From: Bryobacterales bacterium
Lineage (GTDB): Bacteria > Acidobacteriota > Terriglobia > Bryobacterales > Bryobacteraceae
Reading direction: 5' to 3'
Length of the DNA stretch: 35,317 nt
Assembly: GCA_009697505.1 (NCBI GenBank)
Contig: SHUD01000025.1
Coordinates: 1 to 35,317 of the forward strand
The notes under the pieces were generated by a model. It was given only the letters and a program-made list of their open reading frames with translations, did no database searches and was not told the origin of the DNA. The position numbers and the translations under genes are program-made. Each line of letters starts with the position of its first letter. The stretch's first letter is position 1. Below, piece after piece: positions 1-8,619 of the stretch.

Positions 1-117
1 CTACCGGGCCTACAGGAAGATGCGGCAAGGAAGCTCAACTTCGCGATGGAGACGGCCATCGAGAATCAGAGACAGAAGTCCCTGGCGGCCGGGATTAGCA
101 AGGGATTAGCAAACTGA
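1..117 (+). CDS. Partial tyrosine recombinase/integrase, C-terminal end
   Basis: Frame 1 is open from the left edge to a TGA at 115-117 and encodes 38 residues beginning LPGLQEDAARKLNFAMETAI. In tyrosine recombinases the catalytic Tyr is followed by a stretch such as YSHVLP-x-Q-x-x-AA-x-x-L, and this fragment matches the part just after that Tyr. All catalytic residues lie outside the window, so the call rests on the tail motif and on position: the stop codon is 53 bp from the 3' end of a tRNA gene, the classic integration target. The gene reads toward the tRNA. The family assignment is inference and the fragment cannot show whether the enzyme is intact. Confidence 0.55.
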   Translation, partial: LPGLQEDAARKLNFAMETAIENQRQKSLAAGISKGLAN

Positions 118-170
118 GTTTTTACAGCTTTTCCCGAAGCGGTAAAAAATCCTGTAAGTCCATGATTATC

Positions 171-260
171 TGGCGGTGAGGGTGGGATTCGAACCCACGG
201 AACCCGCAAAGGTTCAACGGTTTTCGAGACCGCCCGATTCAACCGCTCTCGCACCTCACC
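171..260 (-). tRNA. tRNA-Ser (anticodon CGA)
   Basis: Read on the minus strand this 90-nt gene folds as a class II tRNA. The 7-bp acceptor stem is GGTGAGG/CCTCACC with discriminator G, and the 3' CCA is encoded (171-173). The T arm is GTGGG-TTCGAAT-CCCAC. The anticodon loop CTCGAAA gives anticodon CGA, reading UCG serine codons, and the long variable arm expected of tRNA-Ser is present. Its 3' end faces the integrase fragment at 1-117, which suggests it serves, or served, as an attachment site. Confidence 0.95.
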
Positions 261-363
261 GTACTCCTAATTTACCATTTCCGGAGCGGGGGGCAGTTGT
301 GACCGCGGGACCCGGGCCGGTATCATGGCTCTTGCTTCCCAAGGCCGCTTTCGCGAGGTGATT

Positions 364-1728
364 ATGCGCTGTTCCGTGTCCATCACTATTCTCTGTATTT
401 CCGCTGCTGCACTGTGCGCGCAAGCACCGGTGCCGGGGGCGACCTTGTACGAGGGTGCGCGCCTCATCACTGGGGAGGGCGCGGCTCCCATTGAGAACTC
501 GGCGTTCCTGGTGGAAGGCAGCCGCTTCACGCGCGTGGGGCGCAAGGGAGAAGTACCAGCCCCGGTGGGCGCGGCGCGCGTCGATTTGACCGGCAAGACA
601 GTGATCCCGGCCCTGATCGACGGCCACTCGCACATCGGCTACATGCGCAACATGACCAGCGGCGCGCAGAATTACACGCGCGACAACATCCTGGACCACA
701 TGCGCCGCTTCGCCTACTTCGGGGTCGCGGCCAGCCAGGCCATGGGCACCGACTTCGGCGAGCTCCCCTACCAGATTCGCGAAGAAACCATGACCGGCAA
801 GCATCCCAATGCCGCGCGGTTTCTGACCGCCGGCCGCGGCCTGGCGCCGCTGATCGAGATCACGCCGGACAACATGCGGCACGACGCCCTGGTGGTCACC
901 ACCGAGGCGGGCGCTCGCGCGAACGTGCAGGAACTGGCCACGCGGAAACTGCGTTTCATCAAGACCTGGGTGGATACGCGCGGCGGGGCCATCAAGCCTC
1001 TGAGTCCGGAATTGTACCGGGCCATCATCGATGAAGCGCATAGGAACAACTTGCGCGTGGCGGTGCATGCCACTGATCCTCCGGAGGCCAAGGGACTGCT
1101 GCGCGCGGGCATCGACGTTTTCGCGCACATGATCAGCGATGTCGACGACGAAATGATCGAGTTGTTCAAGCAGCATCCCAATACGGTCGTGCTGTCCGTG
1201 CTCGGCACGCCGCGGCGGCCCATCTACATTCCGTGGATCAATCCGCCGCATCCGCTGATCGCGGAGACTGTGCTGCCGGAGCAGATCGCGCGCTTGCAGC
1301 GCCGCTTCCATGGCAAAGACCCCAAGGAAATCGCGAAGGTCACCGAGGATTGGGAGAAGCTGAAGCGCGGCGTGGCGAAGTTGCGCGCGGCGGGCGTCAA
1401 GATCGGCCTGGGAACCGATGGCGGCGGACAATCGGGCGACCAGTTCCTGGGATGGACGGCACATACCGAACTCGAGCACATGGTCGCGGCGGGATTCACG
1501 CCGGCCGAGGCGCTGGTCGCGGCGACCCGCACGACGGCGGAGATCATGGGCCTGGATGACCTGGGCATGGTGGCGGCGGGCAAGAGCGCCGATTTCGTGG
1601 TGCTTGACGCCAATCCCCTGGATGACATCACCAACACACGGAAGATTTCGCAAGTTTACCTGCGCGGCTTCAGGATTGAGCGGGCTAGGCTCCGCACTGT
1701 ATTCATGAATGGTGCAGCATACCGGTAG
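364..1728 (+). CDS. Exported amidohydrolase family protein (imidazolonepropionase/prolidase-like)
   Basis: A 454-residue metal-dependent hydrolase of the amidohydrolase superfamily (TIM barrel). The ATG at 364 is preferred because GAGGTG lies just upstream and the resulting N-terminus (MRCSVSITILCISAAALCA) is a Sec signal peptide; an in-frame ATG at 325 would bury it. Visible ligands are the strand-1 HSH at residues 88-90, the probable carboxylated Lys200 in RFIKTW, His235 in VHATD, His255 in FAHM, and Asp352 in GLGTDGG. The N- and C-terminal parts form the usual small beta-sandwich, with FVVLDANPL near the end. The substrate cannot be read from sequence; relatives act on cyclic amides or X-Pro dipeptides. 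It ends 6 bp from the convergent permease gene. Family confident, substrate unknown. Confidence 0.9.
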   Translation: MRCSVSITILCISAAALCAQAPVPGATLYEGARLITGEGAAPIENSAFLVEGSRFTRVGRKGEVPAPVGAARVDLTGKTVIPALIDGHSHIGYMRNMTSGAQNYTRDNILDHMRRFAYFGVAASQAMGTDFGELPYQIREETMTGKHPNAARFLTAGRGLAPLIEITPDNMRHDALVVTTEAGARANVQELATRKLRFIKTWVDTRGGAIKPLSPELYRAIIDEAHRNNLRVAVHATDPPEAKGLLRAGIDVFAHMISDVDDEMIELFKQHPNTVVLSVLGTPRRPIYIPWINPPHPLIAETVLPEQIARLQRRFHGKDPKEIAKVTEDWEKLKRGVAKLRAAGVKIGLGTDGGGQSGDQFLGWTAHTELEHMVAAGFTPAEALVAATRTTAEIMGLDDLGMVAAGKSADFVVLDANPLDDITNTRKISQVYLRGFRIERARLRTVFMNGAAYR

Positions 1729-1734
1729 CGGGCG

Positions 1735-4077
1735 TCACGTTCTCATGCGGGCGAAGAAGTATAGGCCTGCGAGCGAGAAGATCGCGTTGGGCGACCACGC
1801 GGCAATTTGCACGGGCAACTGGCTCAGGTTGCCGAATTGTTCAAATACCTGACCCACCGACCAGTACACGATGGCGATACCCAGGCTGATGCCCACGCCG
1901 GCCATGGCGCCGCGATTGCCCGCCAGAAACCCGAAGGGGATCGAAACCATGGCCATGATGAGCGCAAACAGAGGCACGGAAAATTTCTTCTGCAATTGCA
2001 CCTGTAGCGGGATGGTATCGAAGCCGCTCTGCTGCAGCTCGCCGATATAGGCGCCGAGCTCGTGGAAATTCATCTGCCGGGACTGCTTCACTTCCTTGAT
2101 GAAGTAATCCGGCGGCTCATCGATCTCCGGGAAAGTGCGGGCGCCGCCGGCAAAGTCATCGAAATGCGTGACGTTGTTGCCGTTCATGTCGCGGCTCCAG
2201 CCGTTCTGAAAGACCCATTCGTTCAGGCTCGGCTCCCAGCGGGCCCGCTCGGCGGAGATGTGGCGCTTCAGACGAAAACGCGCGGGATCGATCTCATAGA
2301 CGTTGACGCCCAGCATCACGCGCTCGCTTTGATCGAAGTATTTGTAATAGAACATGCGGTCGTGAAGACCCGAGATCCAGCGCCGGTCGGGCCGCAGGAA
2401 AGTCTGCGCGGGGCGGCCTTTGATCTCCGCGCGAATGGCGTCCTGGCGTCGGTCGGCTTCCGGCACCCAGTAGTGGTCAAAGGCGAACAGCGCGCCGCTC
2501 AGGAACACGCCGGCCATCAGCACGGGTGCGGCGAGCCGGTACACGCTCACGCCACAGGCTTTGAGCGCGGTCACTTCGTTGTGTTTGGAGAGAACGCCGA
2601 AGGCCACCAGTACCGCTGTAAGAACTCCGAACGGCGCCAGTTCGTAGATCAGTCTGGGGGTCAGGAACAGGTGATAGGTCAAGACGCGATCCATCGGGAT
2701 GCGGTTGCGTATGATGTCGCTTAGCAACTCAAAGAACGTGAACACCTGGAACATCAGCACGAAGCTGGCCAGCAGCAGGGCGAAGTAAAACAGGAAGCCC
2801 GAAAGCACGTAGGTATCCGTCAGGCGCGGCAGGAGTGAAAAACGGCCGAGCCACATTTTCGGCTCCAGCCGCTCGAGTGGCTTTCGCGCGGGCGGCCGGA
2901 AAGCGCCTAACCGCGCGCTGAGAGCTCCGATCAAATCGATATCGCCCGGTCTTTCCAGACGCGCGAGCATGATGATGCCGCCGGCCGCGAACAGGAGATT
3001 TGGAAGCCACACAGCGGTTTCCGGAGACAGCGTTCCCTGGCGGGCCAGGCTGATGAAGCTGATGAGCCCCATGTAGTAGAGAAACGCAAGAGCCACGGTC
3101 AACACCACGGCGGCGGACTTGCCCGCGCGCCGGCGCGTGATTCCGAGCGGAATTCCGACCAAGGCCATGAGCAGGCAAGCCAGCGGCAAGGCCAGGCGTT
3201 CCTGAAATTCGATCCGTGCATCGAGCCTGCCGGTTGGGCTCAGCGTGCTGTCGTGATATGCCTGCCGGTACAACGCCGGTGTGTCCATCTCAATCGAGGG
3301 CCGGGAGGCGCGCGCCGCCGAAGGTTTACGGGCTTGCAGGGCCTGATCACCCACCGGGAAGGCGGTGATGCGGTAATCGGCAAGTTCCTTGCCGGCTTCG
3401 TAGGTGCTGCCATTGCGCAGAGAAAGCTGCAGCCGGCTCAAGGACGGGTCGGCGACGACAATGGCTTCGGACGCCAGCGTGATTCGCGGCCCGTCGCCCC
3501 GCTCCGGCGCTCCGCCAGGACGGTTATCTTCCGGAGTCACGTCGGCCAAAAAGATTCTTCTCCAGTGTCCGGTGATACCCGTGGTGACGTCGGTCACATA
3601 CAGAATCGAATTCGGAAATTGCTCTTCGAAAACGCGCGGCTGAATGTCGGACGTGAGACCGCCGGCAATTAACTGGTTCTCGATGCGATAGCGTTCGCGA
3701 ATGGCCCACGGGGTCAGCCAGCAGGAGGAAGCGGCCGCCACCAGCATCGCCGCGCATCCGAATAAGAGGATGGGAGGCGCCACGCGCCGTCCCGGAATGC
3801 CGGCCGCGCGCATGGCTGTGATTTCGCCATCGGTCGACATCCGCGAGAGGGTGATCAGCGTGGCCACCAGGACGCCCAAGGGAACCGTAAAGGGCAGGGC
3901 TTGCGGCAACACCAGCAAAAACAGGTAGGCGACTGTTGAATGCGGGCCGGTGCTGCGCACCAGAAACTCGAACAAGGGGCGCGCGCGCAACAGAAAGATC
4001 AAGAACGTGAACAACACGGCGCCCAGCAGCGCGGTTACCACTAATTCGCGGAGGATGGTGCGGCCGAGCAAACGCAT
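1735..4077 (-). CDS. Fused LptF-LptG-type LPS export permease
   Basis: A 780-residue inner-membrane protein made of two YjgP/YjgQ units in one chain. The first unit (about 1-375) starts MRLLGRTILRELVVTALLG with TM helices, the conserved EITAMRAAGIP coupling region, a periplasmic beta-jellyroll domain and closing TM helices. The second (about 415-780) repeats the plan: YVLSGFLFYFALLLASF, then NEVTALKACGVSVYRL, then a periplasmic domain and terminal helices. In E. coli LptF and LptG are separate proteins that pair with the LptB ATPase to extract lipopolysaccharide. A single chain would supply both transmembrane halves; that is inference from the duplicated architecture. No lptB, lptC or lptA is nearby. 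It is the last gene of a minus-strand group, 9 bp after the TldE-like gene. Confidence 0.88.
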   Translation of the reverse strand: MRLLGRTILRELVVTALLGAVLFTFLIFLLRARPLFEFLVRSTGPHSTVAYLFLLVLPQALPFTVPLGVLVATLITLSRMSTDGEITAMRAAGIPGRRVAPPILLFGCAAMLVAAASSCWLTPWAIRERYRIENQLIAGGLTSDIQPRVFEEQFPNSILYVTDVTTGITGHWRRIFLADVTPEDNRPGGAPERGDGPRITLASEAIVVADPSLSRLQLSLRNGSTYEAGKELADYRITAFPVGDQALQARKPSAARASRPSIEMDTPALYRQAYHDSTLSPTGRLDARIEFQERLALPLACLLMALVGIPLGITRRRAGKSAAVVLTVALAFLYYMGLISFISLARQGTLSPETAVWLPNLLFAAGGIIMLARLERPGDIDLIGALSARLGAFRPPARKPLERLEPKMWLGRFSLLPRLTDTYVLSGFLFYFALLLASFVLMFQVFTFFELLSDIIRNRIPMDRVLTYHLFLTPRLIYELAPFGVLTAVLVAFGVLSKHNEVTALKACGVSVYRLAAPVLMAGVFLSGALFAFDHYWVPEADRRQDAIRAEIKGRPAQTFLRPDRRWISGLHDRMFYYKYFDQSERVMLGVNVYEIDPARFRLKRHISAERARWEPSLNEWVFQNGWSRDMNGNNVTHFDDFAGGARTFPEIDEPPDYFIKEVKQSRQMNFHELGAYIGELQQSGFDTIPLQVQLQKKFSVPLFALIMAMVSIPFGFLAGNRGAMAGVGISLGIAIVYWSVGQVFEQFGNLSQLPVQIAAWSPNAIFSLAGLYFFARMRT

Positions 4078-4086
4078 GGCGGCGGC

Positions 4087-5883
4087 TTAAGGCGTGGTCC
4101 GGGCCGGGGGCGGAACCAGCGGCGGTTTTTCCAGAGGCTCCTGGAGACGGTCGACTTCCAGTTCGTCGAACAGCAGGCCCGGAGCGATCACGGAAGTGCC
4201 GGCGATGTATCCGGCCACGCCCGTGCGTGCCAGAGGCGCGCCGTTGTTGATGTAGTGGAAGATCGCGGTCTCCGCCGACGCCGCCAAAATATCGCGCAGG
4301 GAACGGGTGGAGAGTCCCTTGAAACGCAGCCCGCGGACCAATTCCTCACGGCCGTCCGGATACACGCGATAGATCAATATAGGCGGGCTCACGGGCCGCA
4401 CCGACCCACCGGACTGCGCCGACACGGTCTGCAACGCCTGCAGCTCCGTGTTATTGCCGGAATAAGGAAAGTCCAGCTTGCGCAGCAGCAGGCCGTAGGG
4501 CTTGTCGCGTTCCTTGCACAGCTCCATCAAGCGCGTCTTCAACTCGGCCAGCGGCGCGGTCTGCGTCGCGTTCACGAACAGATTACCGATGGCGGCGGCG
4601 CGCGCGCCGAATCCGGCGGGGAAACGCGCGTGGCCGTTGGAGGCGGGCAGATTTCGCGCCGGTTGGCGCGTGGTCAGAAACCTTCGCAGAAAGCCTTTGT
4701 CGATCGCGGTGACGGCCTGTGGGGGCACGCCTTCGAAATCGAACGGATAGTAACCCAGCAACGGCTTGCCTTGCCAAGTGGTCTGCGTGGGATCGTCGAT
4801 TACGGTGATCCACTCCGGCACAACGCGCGATCCCATGCGTCCCTCAAACTCGCTGGCGATCAGATTCAAAGGCCGGTTCGGATCGGTAACGGGTTTCCGC
4901 TGAATGCGCAGGTTGTCGCCTAAGAGCTGGGCCAACAGTTGCGCGGCGGCCTCCGGCTCAAACAGCGTCGGACCCAGGAAGGATTCCCCCACCGGGGCTT
5001 TCACCAGGTCCCGGATGTGAATGGCGACCGCAGTCACGGCTTTCTGCAGGTCCGCTTCAGAGGGAAGCTGCTGCACGTCCAGAGCATTGATTTGCAGAGT
5101 CTCGCGCAGGATCATGCCGTCCGCGGCTTGCCCTTCACCGCGTGCCTGCAGCCAGCCGATATCTCCCGGATAGCGCAGTTGGGCGCCCTCGGTGCTTACG
5201 TAGTAGGTGGTATCCAAATGGAAACGGAACTCGACGCCAGAGGCCAGCACCGCAGGGTAGGCATTGAAGATTGCCGACAGCTTCGTGACCCGAGCCGTCC
5301 AAGGGTCCAAGTCGATCTTAGGCCGGGTGATCTTAGCCAGGGATTGCACGGCCGGCGCCTTCGAAAAATCGGGCAACTTTTCGGCGGGTGCGGCGGCATT
5401 GGTGAGCGAGGCGCGTTTGCGCGCGATGGACTCCACGGCGGCCTTGAAAGCGAAGTCCGTTCCCAGCCACAGGCCTTCCCGCAGAGACAGATAGTCGTCG
5501 TCGATTGGCAGCGGCTCGGTATCATAGCGCGATCCGCTGTAATAGCCACTGAAAATGTGGCCCGAGTTGTCGAAATCGTAGCTGCCGACGCGGACCTCGA
5601 TACCTGGGTACCGGAAACGCCGGTGGGAATTGGAAGTGATCGCTCCGAAACTCGCGCCAACGTTGAAGATCTCGTTGTCGTCGATGGTGTAGCTGAGGAA
5701 GTAGGGCGCATCGTCGCCGCCGCCGCCCACTACGCGCAATTGCTGGAAGCGCCCGATTTCATCGAGCATGGCTTTGAGGATGACGTCATCGGGAGCGCCC
5801 TGGGCAAGCAGCCGCGTCAGGCTCGAAGAGAGTGCCGCCGCCATGCCGCCGGCCAGCAGAAATTGACGCCGCGAAGCAGCCAT
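4087..5883 (-). CDS. Exported TldE/PmbA-like protein lacking the zinc motif
   Basis: A 598-residue member of the TldD/PmbA (modulator of DNA gyrase) family. The N-terminus contains SRRQFLLAGG followed by a hydrophobic stretch, a good twin-arginine signal, so export in folded form is predicted. At the position of the TldD HExxxH motif it reads AQLLGD, so both histidines and the glutamate are gone; this is the pattern of the non-catalytic TldE/PmbA partner. The late TldD-family segments remain (SNGHARF, PYGLLLRKL, YRVYPDGREELVRG). Its ATG overlaps the stop codon of the upstream TldD-like gene by one base (TAATG), implying translational coupling and a heterodimer. Cytoplasmic TldD/E process peptides in E. 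coli; an exported pair would act outside the cytoplasm. Substrate unknown. Confidence 0.85.
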   Translation of the reverse strand: MAASRRQFLLAGGMAAALSSSLTRLLAQGAPDDVILKAMLDEIGRFQQLRVVGGGGDDAPYFLSYTIDDNEIFNVGASFGAITSNSHRRFRYPGIEVRVGSYDFDNSGHIFSGYYSGSRYDTEPLPIDDDYLSLREGLWLGTDFAFKAAVESIARKRASLTNAAAPAEKLPDFSKAPAVQSLAKITRPKIDLDPWTARVTKLSAIFNAYPAVLASGVEFRFHLDTTYYVSTEGAQLRYPGDIGWLQARGEGQAADGMILRETLQINALDVQQLPSEADLQKAVTAVAIHIRDLVKAPVGESFLGPTLFEPEAAAQLLAQLLGDNLRIQRKPVTDPNRPLNLIASEFEGRMGSRVVPEWITVIDDPTQTTWQGKPLLGYYPFDFEGVPPQAVTAIDKGFLRRFLTTRQPARNLPASNGHARFPAGFGARAAAIGNLFVNATQTAPLAELKTRLMELCKERDKPYGLLLRKLDFPYSGNNTELQALQTVSAQSGGSVRPVSPPILIYRVYPDGREELVRGLRFKGLSTRSLRDILAASAETAIFHYINNGAPLARTGVAGYIAGTSVIAPGLLFDELEVDRLQEPLEKPPLVPPPARTTP

Positions 5884-7538
5884 TACGGTATGGCCTCGGG
5901 ACGCGGCAGATAGGGGGGTTGATCCTGCGACCGCTCTTTCCTCTGAATTTCAATGCTCGAGACCAGCAGGGCCGGAGCGATGGCCGCCACCGGTACGTTG
6001 CCGGATTCCGCGCCGCAGATCCCGTTGAAGACCTCGCTTCTGTCCGAGGTGGCCATGATGTTGGCGAAGCTGGCGAGCGGCGTGCCGACGATGCTGACGC
6101 CCCGGATGAGCTCATCCGGGCGGCCGTCCGGATAAACGCGGTACACCACCAGAGGCACCACCGTAAAGGCCTGCAGGCCGCGCCGCGCGGTAGTGGTGTA
6201 GCCGCTGGTGACTTGATCGAAGTACAGGCCGTAGGGCTTGTTCTGCCTCTTCACTTCCTCGATCAGCATCTGGCGCAGTTGCTGGTCGCTCACCCGCTTG
6301 GACGATTCGACGAATAGATTGGATTGCCGCGACACGATCTCCGCGCCCGGCTGGCGGCGGCCATGGCCGTTGGAGGTGGGAAATCCGTCGATCGGAGCGC
6401 GCGACATGAGAAACGTCTTGAGTACGCCGTTTTCCACTACGGGGACACGCCGCGCCTTGACTCCTTCGTCATCGTAAAGATAGGAACCATTGAGCATCGT
6501 GCCCTGAAAATCCCGCAGCGTGGGATCGAAGACCACCGAAAGAAACGGCGGCAAGATGGCGTGGCCCACGCTCTTGGTGAAGGTCTGCCCTTCGGTTTCG
6601 TCCTTCTGGCGGTGCCCTTCGATGCGGTGGCCGAAAATTTCGTGAAAGAACACACCCGCGGCGCGGCCCGAAAGGATGGCGGGCCCGACAATAGGGTCGG
6701 CGGGCGAGGCGCGCAGCAGATCCTGCAAATTCCGGCCGGCCTTTTCCACCGCCGCCAGAACGGTGGCGTCATTGGGGAGGCGCGCGGGATCCTCGGTTTC
6801 AAAACTCTCCATGGTTTGGAGGTCCATTCCGTCCGCGGCCTTGCCGGCCGTAGTGATAATGATCCGGCTAAACAGGCGGCCATGCTCCAGACGCGTTCCT
6901 TCGCTGGTGACCAGTGTCTCGACGACGCGCTGGACCTGCACGCTCACGCTGGAATTGAGCGCCCCCGGATACTTGGTGAATTCCCTGGAAAGTCTACGCA
7001 GGCGCGCCGTCCATTCGTCCGCGTTGAACTGCAACGGTGGCGGTTGAGAAAAAGCGACCTGCGGATCTTCCTTGGAAAAATCGTCGGAGCCATCGGTGGC
7101 GGCCGCGCGTAGCTTTTCGTCCGCTTTGATCTGGATCAGCCGCTGCGATACGTTACGGTAGACGCGGTCGGTGGCCAGCCAAACCGCCTGCCGGATCGAG
7201 GCCGGGTTGTCGTCGAGAGCAATCTGCGTGGTCGCCGTAAAGCGCGGGATCTGACCGTTGATGCGCCGGTAGTTATCGAACTTGGGAGTGCCGACGCGCA
7301 CGGTGATGTCGAGAAGCCGTGAATGACTCTGATTCTGGGAGGAGACGGCTCCGTCGGCCGCGCTGATGGCAAACGATTGGTTGTTGCTTACGGAATAGCC
7401 GATGAAGTATGGCGGCGGGTCGCCTTTTTCCTTTAGAACATTGAAGTTCCGGTCCAGTTCACTGCTGAGGATTACGCTCAACGGCGACTGCGCGGCGGCG
7501 CAACTGGCCAGGGCCATCAGAACGGCAAATTTTCGCAC
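5883..7538 (-). CDS. Exported TldD-like metalloprotease
   Basis: A 551-residue TldD-family zinc protease. The N-terminus MRKFAVLMALASCAAAQ is a Sec signal peptide. The zinc motif is intact: FFHEIFGHRIEGH gives His299, Glu300 and His304, and a C-terminal GICGAESG segment matches the region holding the conserved cysteine of TldD. Other family marks are SNGHGRRQPG and YRVYPDGRPDELIRG. It is the first gene of a group running to the TldE-like protein (one-base overlap) and the LptF-LptG fusion. By analogy with TldD/TldE, this chain is catalytic and its neighbour is the structural partner. The Sec versus Tat signals on two presumed partners are odd, since Sec substrates fold after export. Substrate unknown. 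Confidence 0.87.
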   Translation of the reverse strand: MRKFAVLMALASCAAAQSPLSVILSSELDRNFNVLKEKGDPPPYFIGYSVSNNQSFAISAADGAVSSQNQSHSRLLDITVRVGTPKFDNYRRINGQIPRFTATTQIALDDNPASIRQAVWLATDRVYRNVSQRLIQIKADEKLRAAATDGSDDFSKEDPQVAFSQPPPLQFNADEWTARLRRLSREFTKYPGALNSSVSVQVQRVVETLVTSEGTRLEHGRLFSRIIITTAGKAADGMDLQTMESFETEDPARLPNDATVLAAVEKAGRNLQDLLRASPADPIVGPAILSGRAAGVFFHEIFGHRIEGHRQKDETEGQTFTKSVGHAILPPFLSVVFDPTLRDFQGTMLNGSYLYDDEGVKARRVPVVENGVLKTFLMSRAPIDGFPTSNGHGRRQPGAEIVSRQSNLFVESSKRVSDQQLRQMLIEEVKRQNKPYGLYFDQVTSGYTTTARRGLQAFTVVPLVVYRVYPDGRPDELIRGVSIVGTPLASFANIMATSDRSEVFNGICGAESGNVPVAAIAPALLVSSIEIQRKERSQDQPPYLPRPEAIP

Positions 7539-7636
7539 GTTCTAAGCATATCAATATAAAAATGCCTGCGCGGGACAAAAACGCTGGCGGCGGACGTGTA
7601 TACTTGCGCCGGGTGACCGGCATGCACGCGCCCTCT

Positions 7637-8350
7637 TCACCCCTGTACTGTTGCCAGGCTCCGCTCCCGTAGGACGTTGAGTGCGAGACCATAGCGGCCC
7701 CGAACTCCTGTCTTTTCGAAAATGTGCTTCAAGTGGATCTTGACCGTACCCGGGCGGATACCAAACTCGTAGGCAATCTCTTTGTTCCGGCACCCTTGCT
7801 CGACTAAGCCGAGGACCTGCTGTTCGCGCGCGGTCAACTCACTGCGGGGATAGCGCTCTAAACGCCCGGAATCCCGGAAAACAGAGTCTTCCATCCAGGT
7901 TCTTCCCGCCGCTACCGTGCGCAAGCATGCGACCAGAGACGGAATGCCCGCGGTTTTACGCAAGATTCCGCGCGCACCCGCTTGCAGCAGCCGCAGCGCC
8001 TCGGCTTCGGTGACCGAAGCGCCCCAGATCACGATTGCCGTTTGCGCGGTCAAGTCGAGCGGAGTCGCGCTCCGTAGTCCGCTCAACCATTCCAGGATGA
8101 CCTGTATGCCAAACGCTTTGTCCAATAGCAGAACCGACGGCGGGGAGAATTGAAGCAAATTCGTGGCCTGGCTCAGAGAATCCAAGCCCTGGCCAAAAGC
8201 GAGATCCGGATGGGCCGCCAACAGCGTCCGGATTCCTTCCGCCGTGACCGGTTGCGTGTCGCACACGCTGACCGTCCTCCTCTGTGTATCGGCCCCACTG
8301 CGGGGAACCCATGTTTCTGGAGTGGCTACTGAGCTAGCTGTAAGATTCAT
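7637..8350 (-). CDS. NarL/LuxR-type response regulator
   Basis: A 237-residue two-domain regulator. The receiver domain (about 25-145) has Asp31 in SVCDTQ, the probable phospho-acceptor Asp77 in VLLLDKAF and the conserved Lys132 in ILRKTAG. The output domain (about 168-232) is a LuxR helix-turn-helix: ELTAREQQVLGLVEQG, NKEIAYEFGI, GTVKIHLKHIFEKTG. Only one acidic residue is visible in the usual N-terminal acidic pair (CD rather than DD), so metal binding may be weakened. No histidine kinase is adjacent. It is divergent from the CpaE-like gene; the 269-bp gap holds a 15-bp-period repeat that could be its operator. Targets unknown. Confidence 0.88.
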   Translation of the reverse strand: MNLTASSVATPETWVPRSGADTQRRTVSVCDTQPVTAEGIRTLLAAHPDLAFGQGLDSLSQATNLLQFSPPSVLLLDKAFGIQVILEWLSGLRSATPLDLTAQTAIVIWGASVTEAEALRLLQAGARGILRKTAGIPSLVACLRTVAAGRTWMEDSVFRDSGRLERYPRSELTAREQQVLGLVEQGCRNKEIAYEFGIRPGTVKIHLKHIFEKTGVRGRYGLALNVLRERSLATVQG

Positions 8351-8619
8351 AGTGATCCTAATCCGCCGTACCGTTTTTGTGTCTTTCCTTGTCTCATCTT
8401 TTCTTGTCGCGCCGATTCTTGTCGCGTCTTTTCCGTGTTCTGCACCATACGCCTTCTGTCCCTATGCGGATAGGCCGTGATAGATTAGTACGGTCATGCA
8501 AGACTTATCGTTCCGGGATATCACTCTTTTAGTATGTATATTCAGAGGAGTCTCTCATGTTATGATCAGGTCTAGCCGATTTACTGCTTTGAAACCTTTC
8601 CCGATCTGGTCCTGTCTTC
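8351..8619. promoter_or_regulatory. Divergent intergenic region of regulator and CpaE-like gene
   Basis: A 269-bp gap between two divergently transcribed genes, so it should carry both promoters. The left part holds the 15-bp tandem repeat described separately. The right part (8461-8580) is locally AT-richer than its surroundings, with TATATT-like blocks around 8537, but no convincing paired -35/-10 could be assigned. No RNA gene is recognised. Confidence 0.4.
8371..8430. repeat. 15-bp tandem repeat with CTTGTC core
   Basis: The hexamer CTTGTC occurs at 8388-8393, 8403-8408 and 8418-8423, each exactly 15 bp apart. In 15-base register, the units starting at 8401 and 8416 share their first 11 bases (TTCTTGTCGCG), the one at 8386 shares TCCTTGTCTC, and the one at 8371 keeps only TTTTTGTGTCTT. 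It lies 20-80 bp upstream of the response regulator start, where an operator would be. Regulatory function is inference. Confidence 0.55.

Noticed and set aside
119-148. TTTTTAC-GCTT/AAGC-GTAAAAA hairpin as a terminator for the integrase
   Set aside because: The T-tract precedes rather than follows the stem on both strands, so it lacks intrinsic-terminator polarity. Kept only as a possible recombinase-site feature.
256-1653. 465-codon minus-strand ORF antisense to the amidohydrolase
   Set aside because: Composition is Arg/His/Gln-rich with no domain; the plus strand has complete catalytic motifs and a signal peptide. It is a GC-rich shadow frame.
8163-8480. 105-codon plus ORF with SFLVS-SFLVA-PILVA pentapeptides over the 15-bp repeat
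   Set aside because: The pentapeptide pattern follows trivially from a 15-nt repeat; most of the ORF is antisense to the response regulator and lacks a ribosome site.
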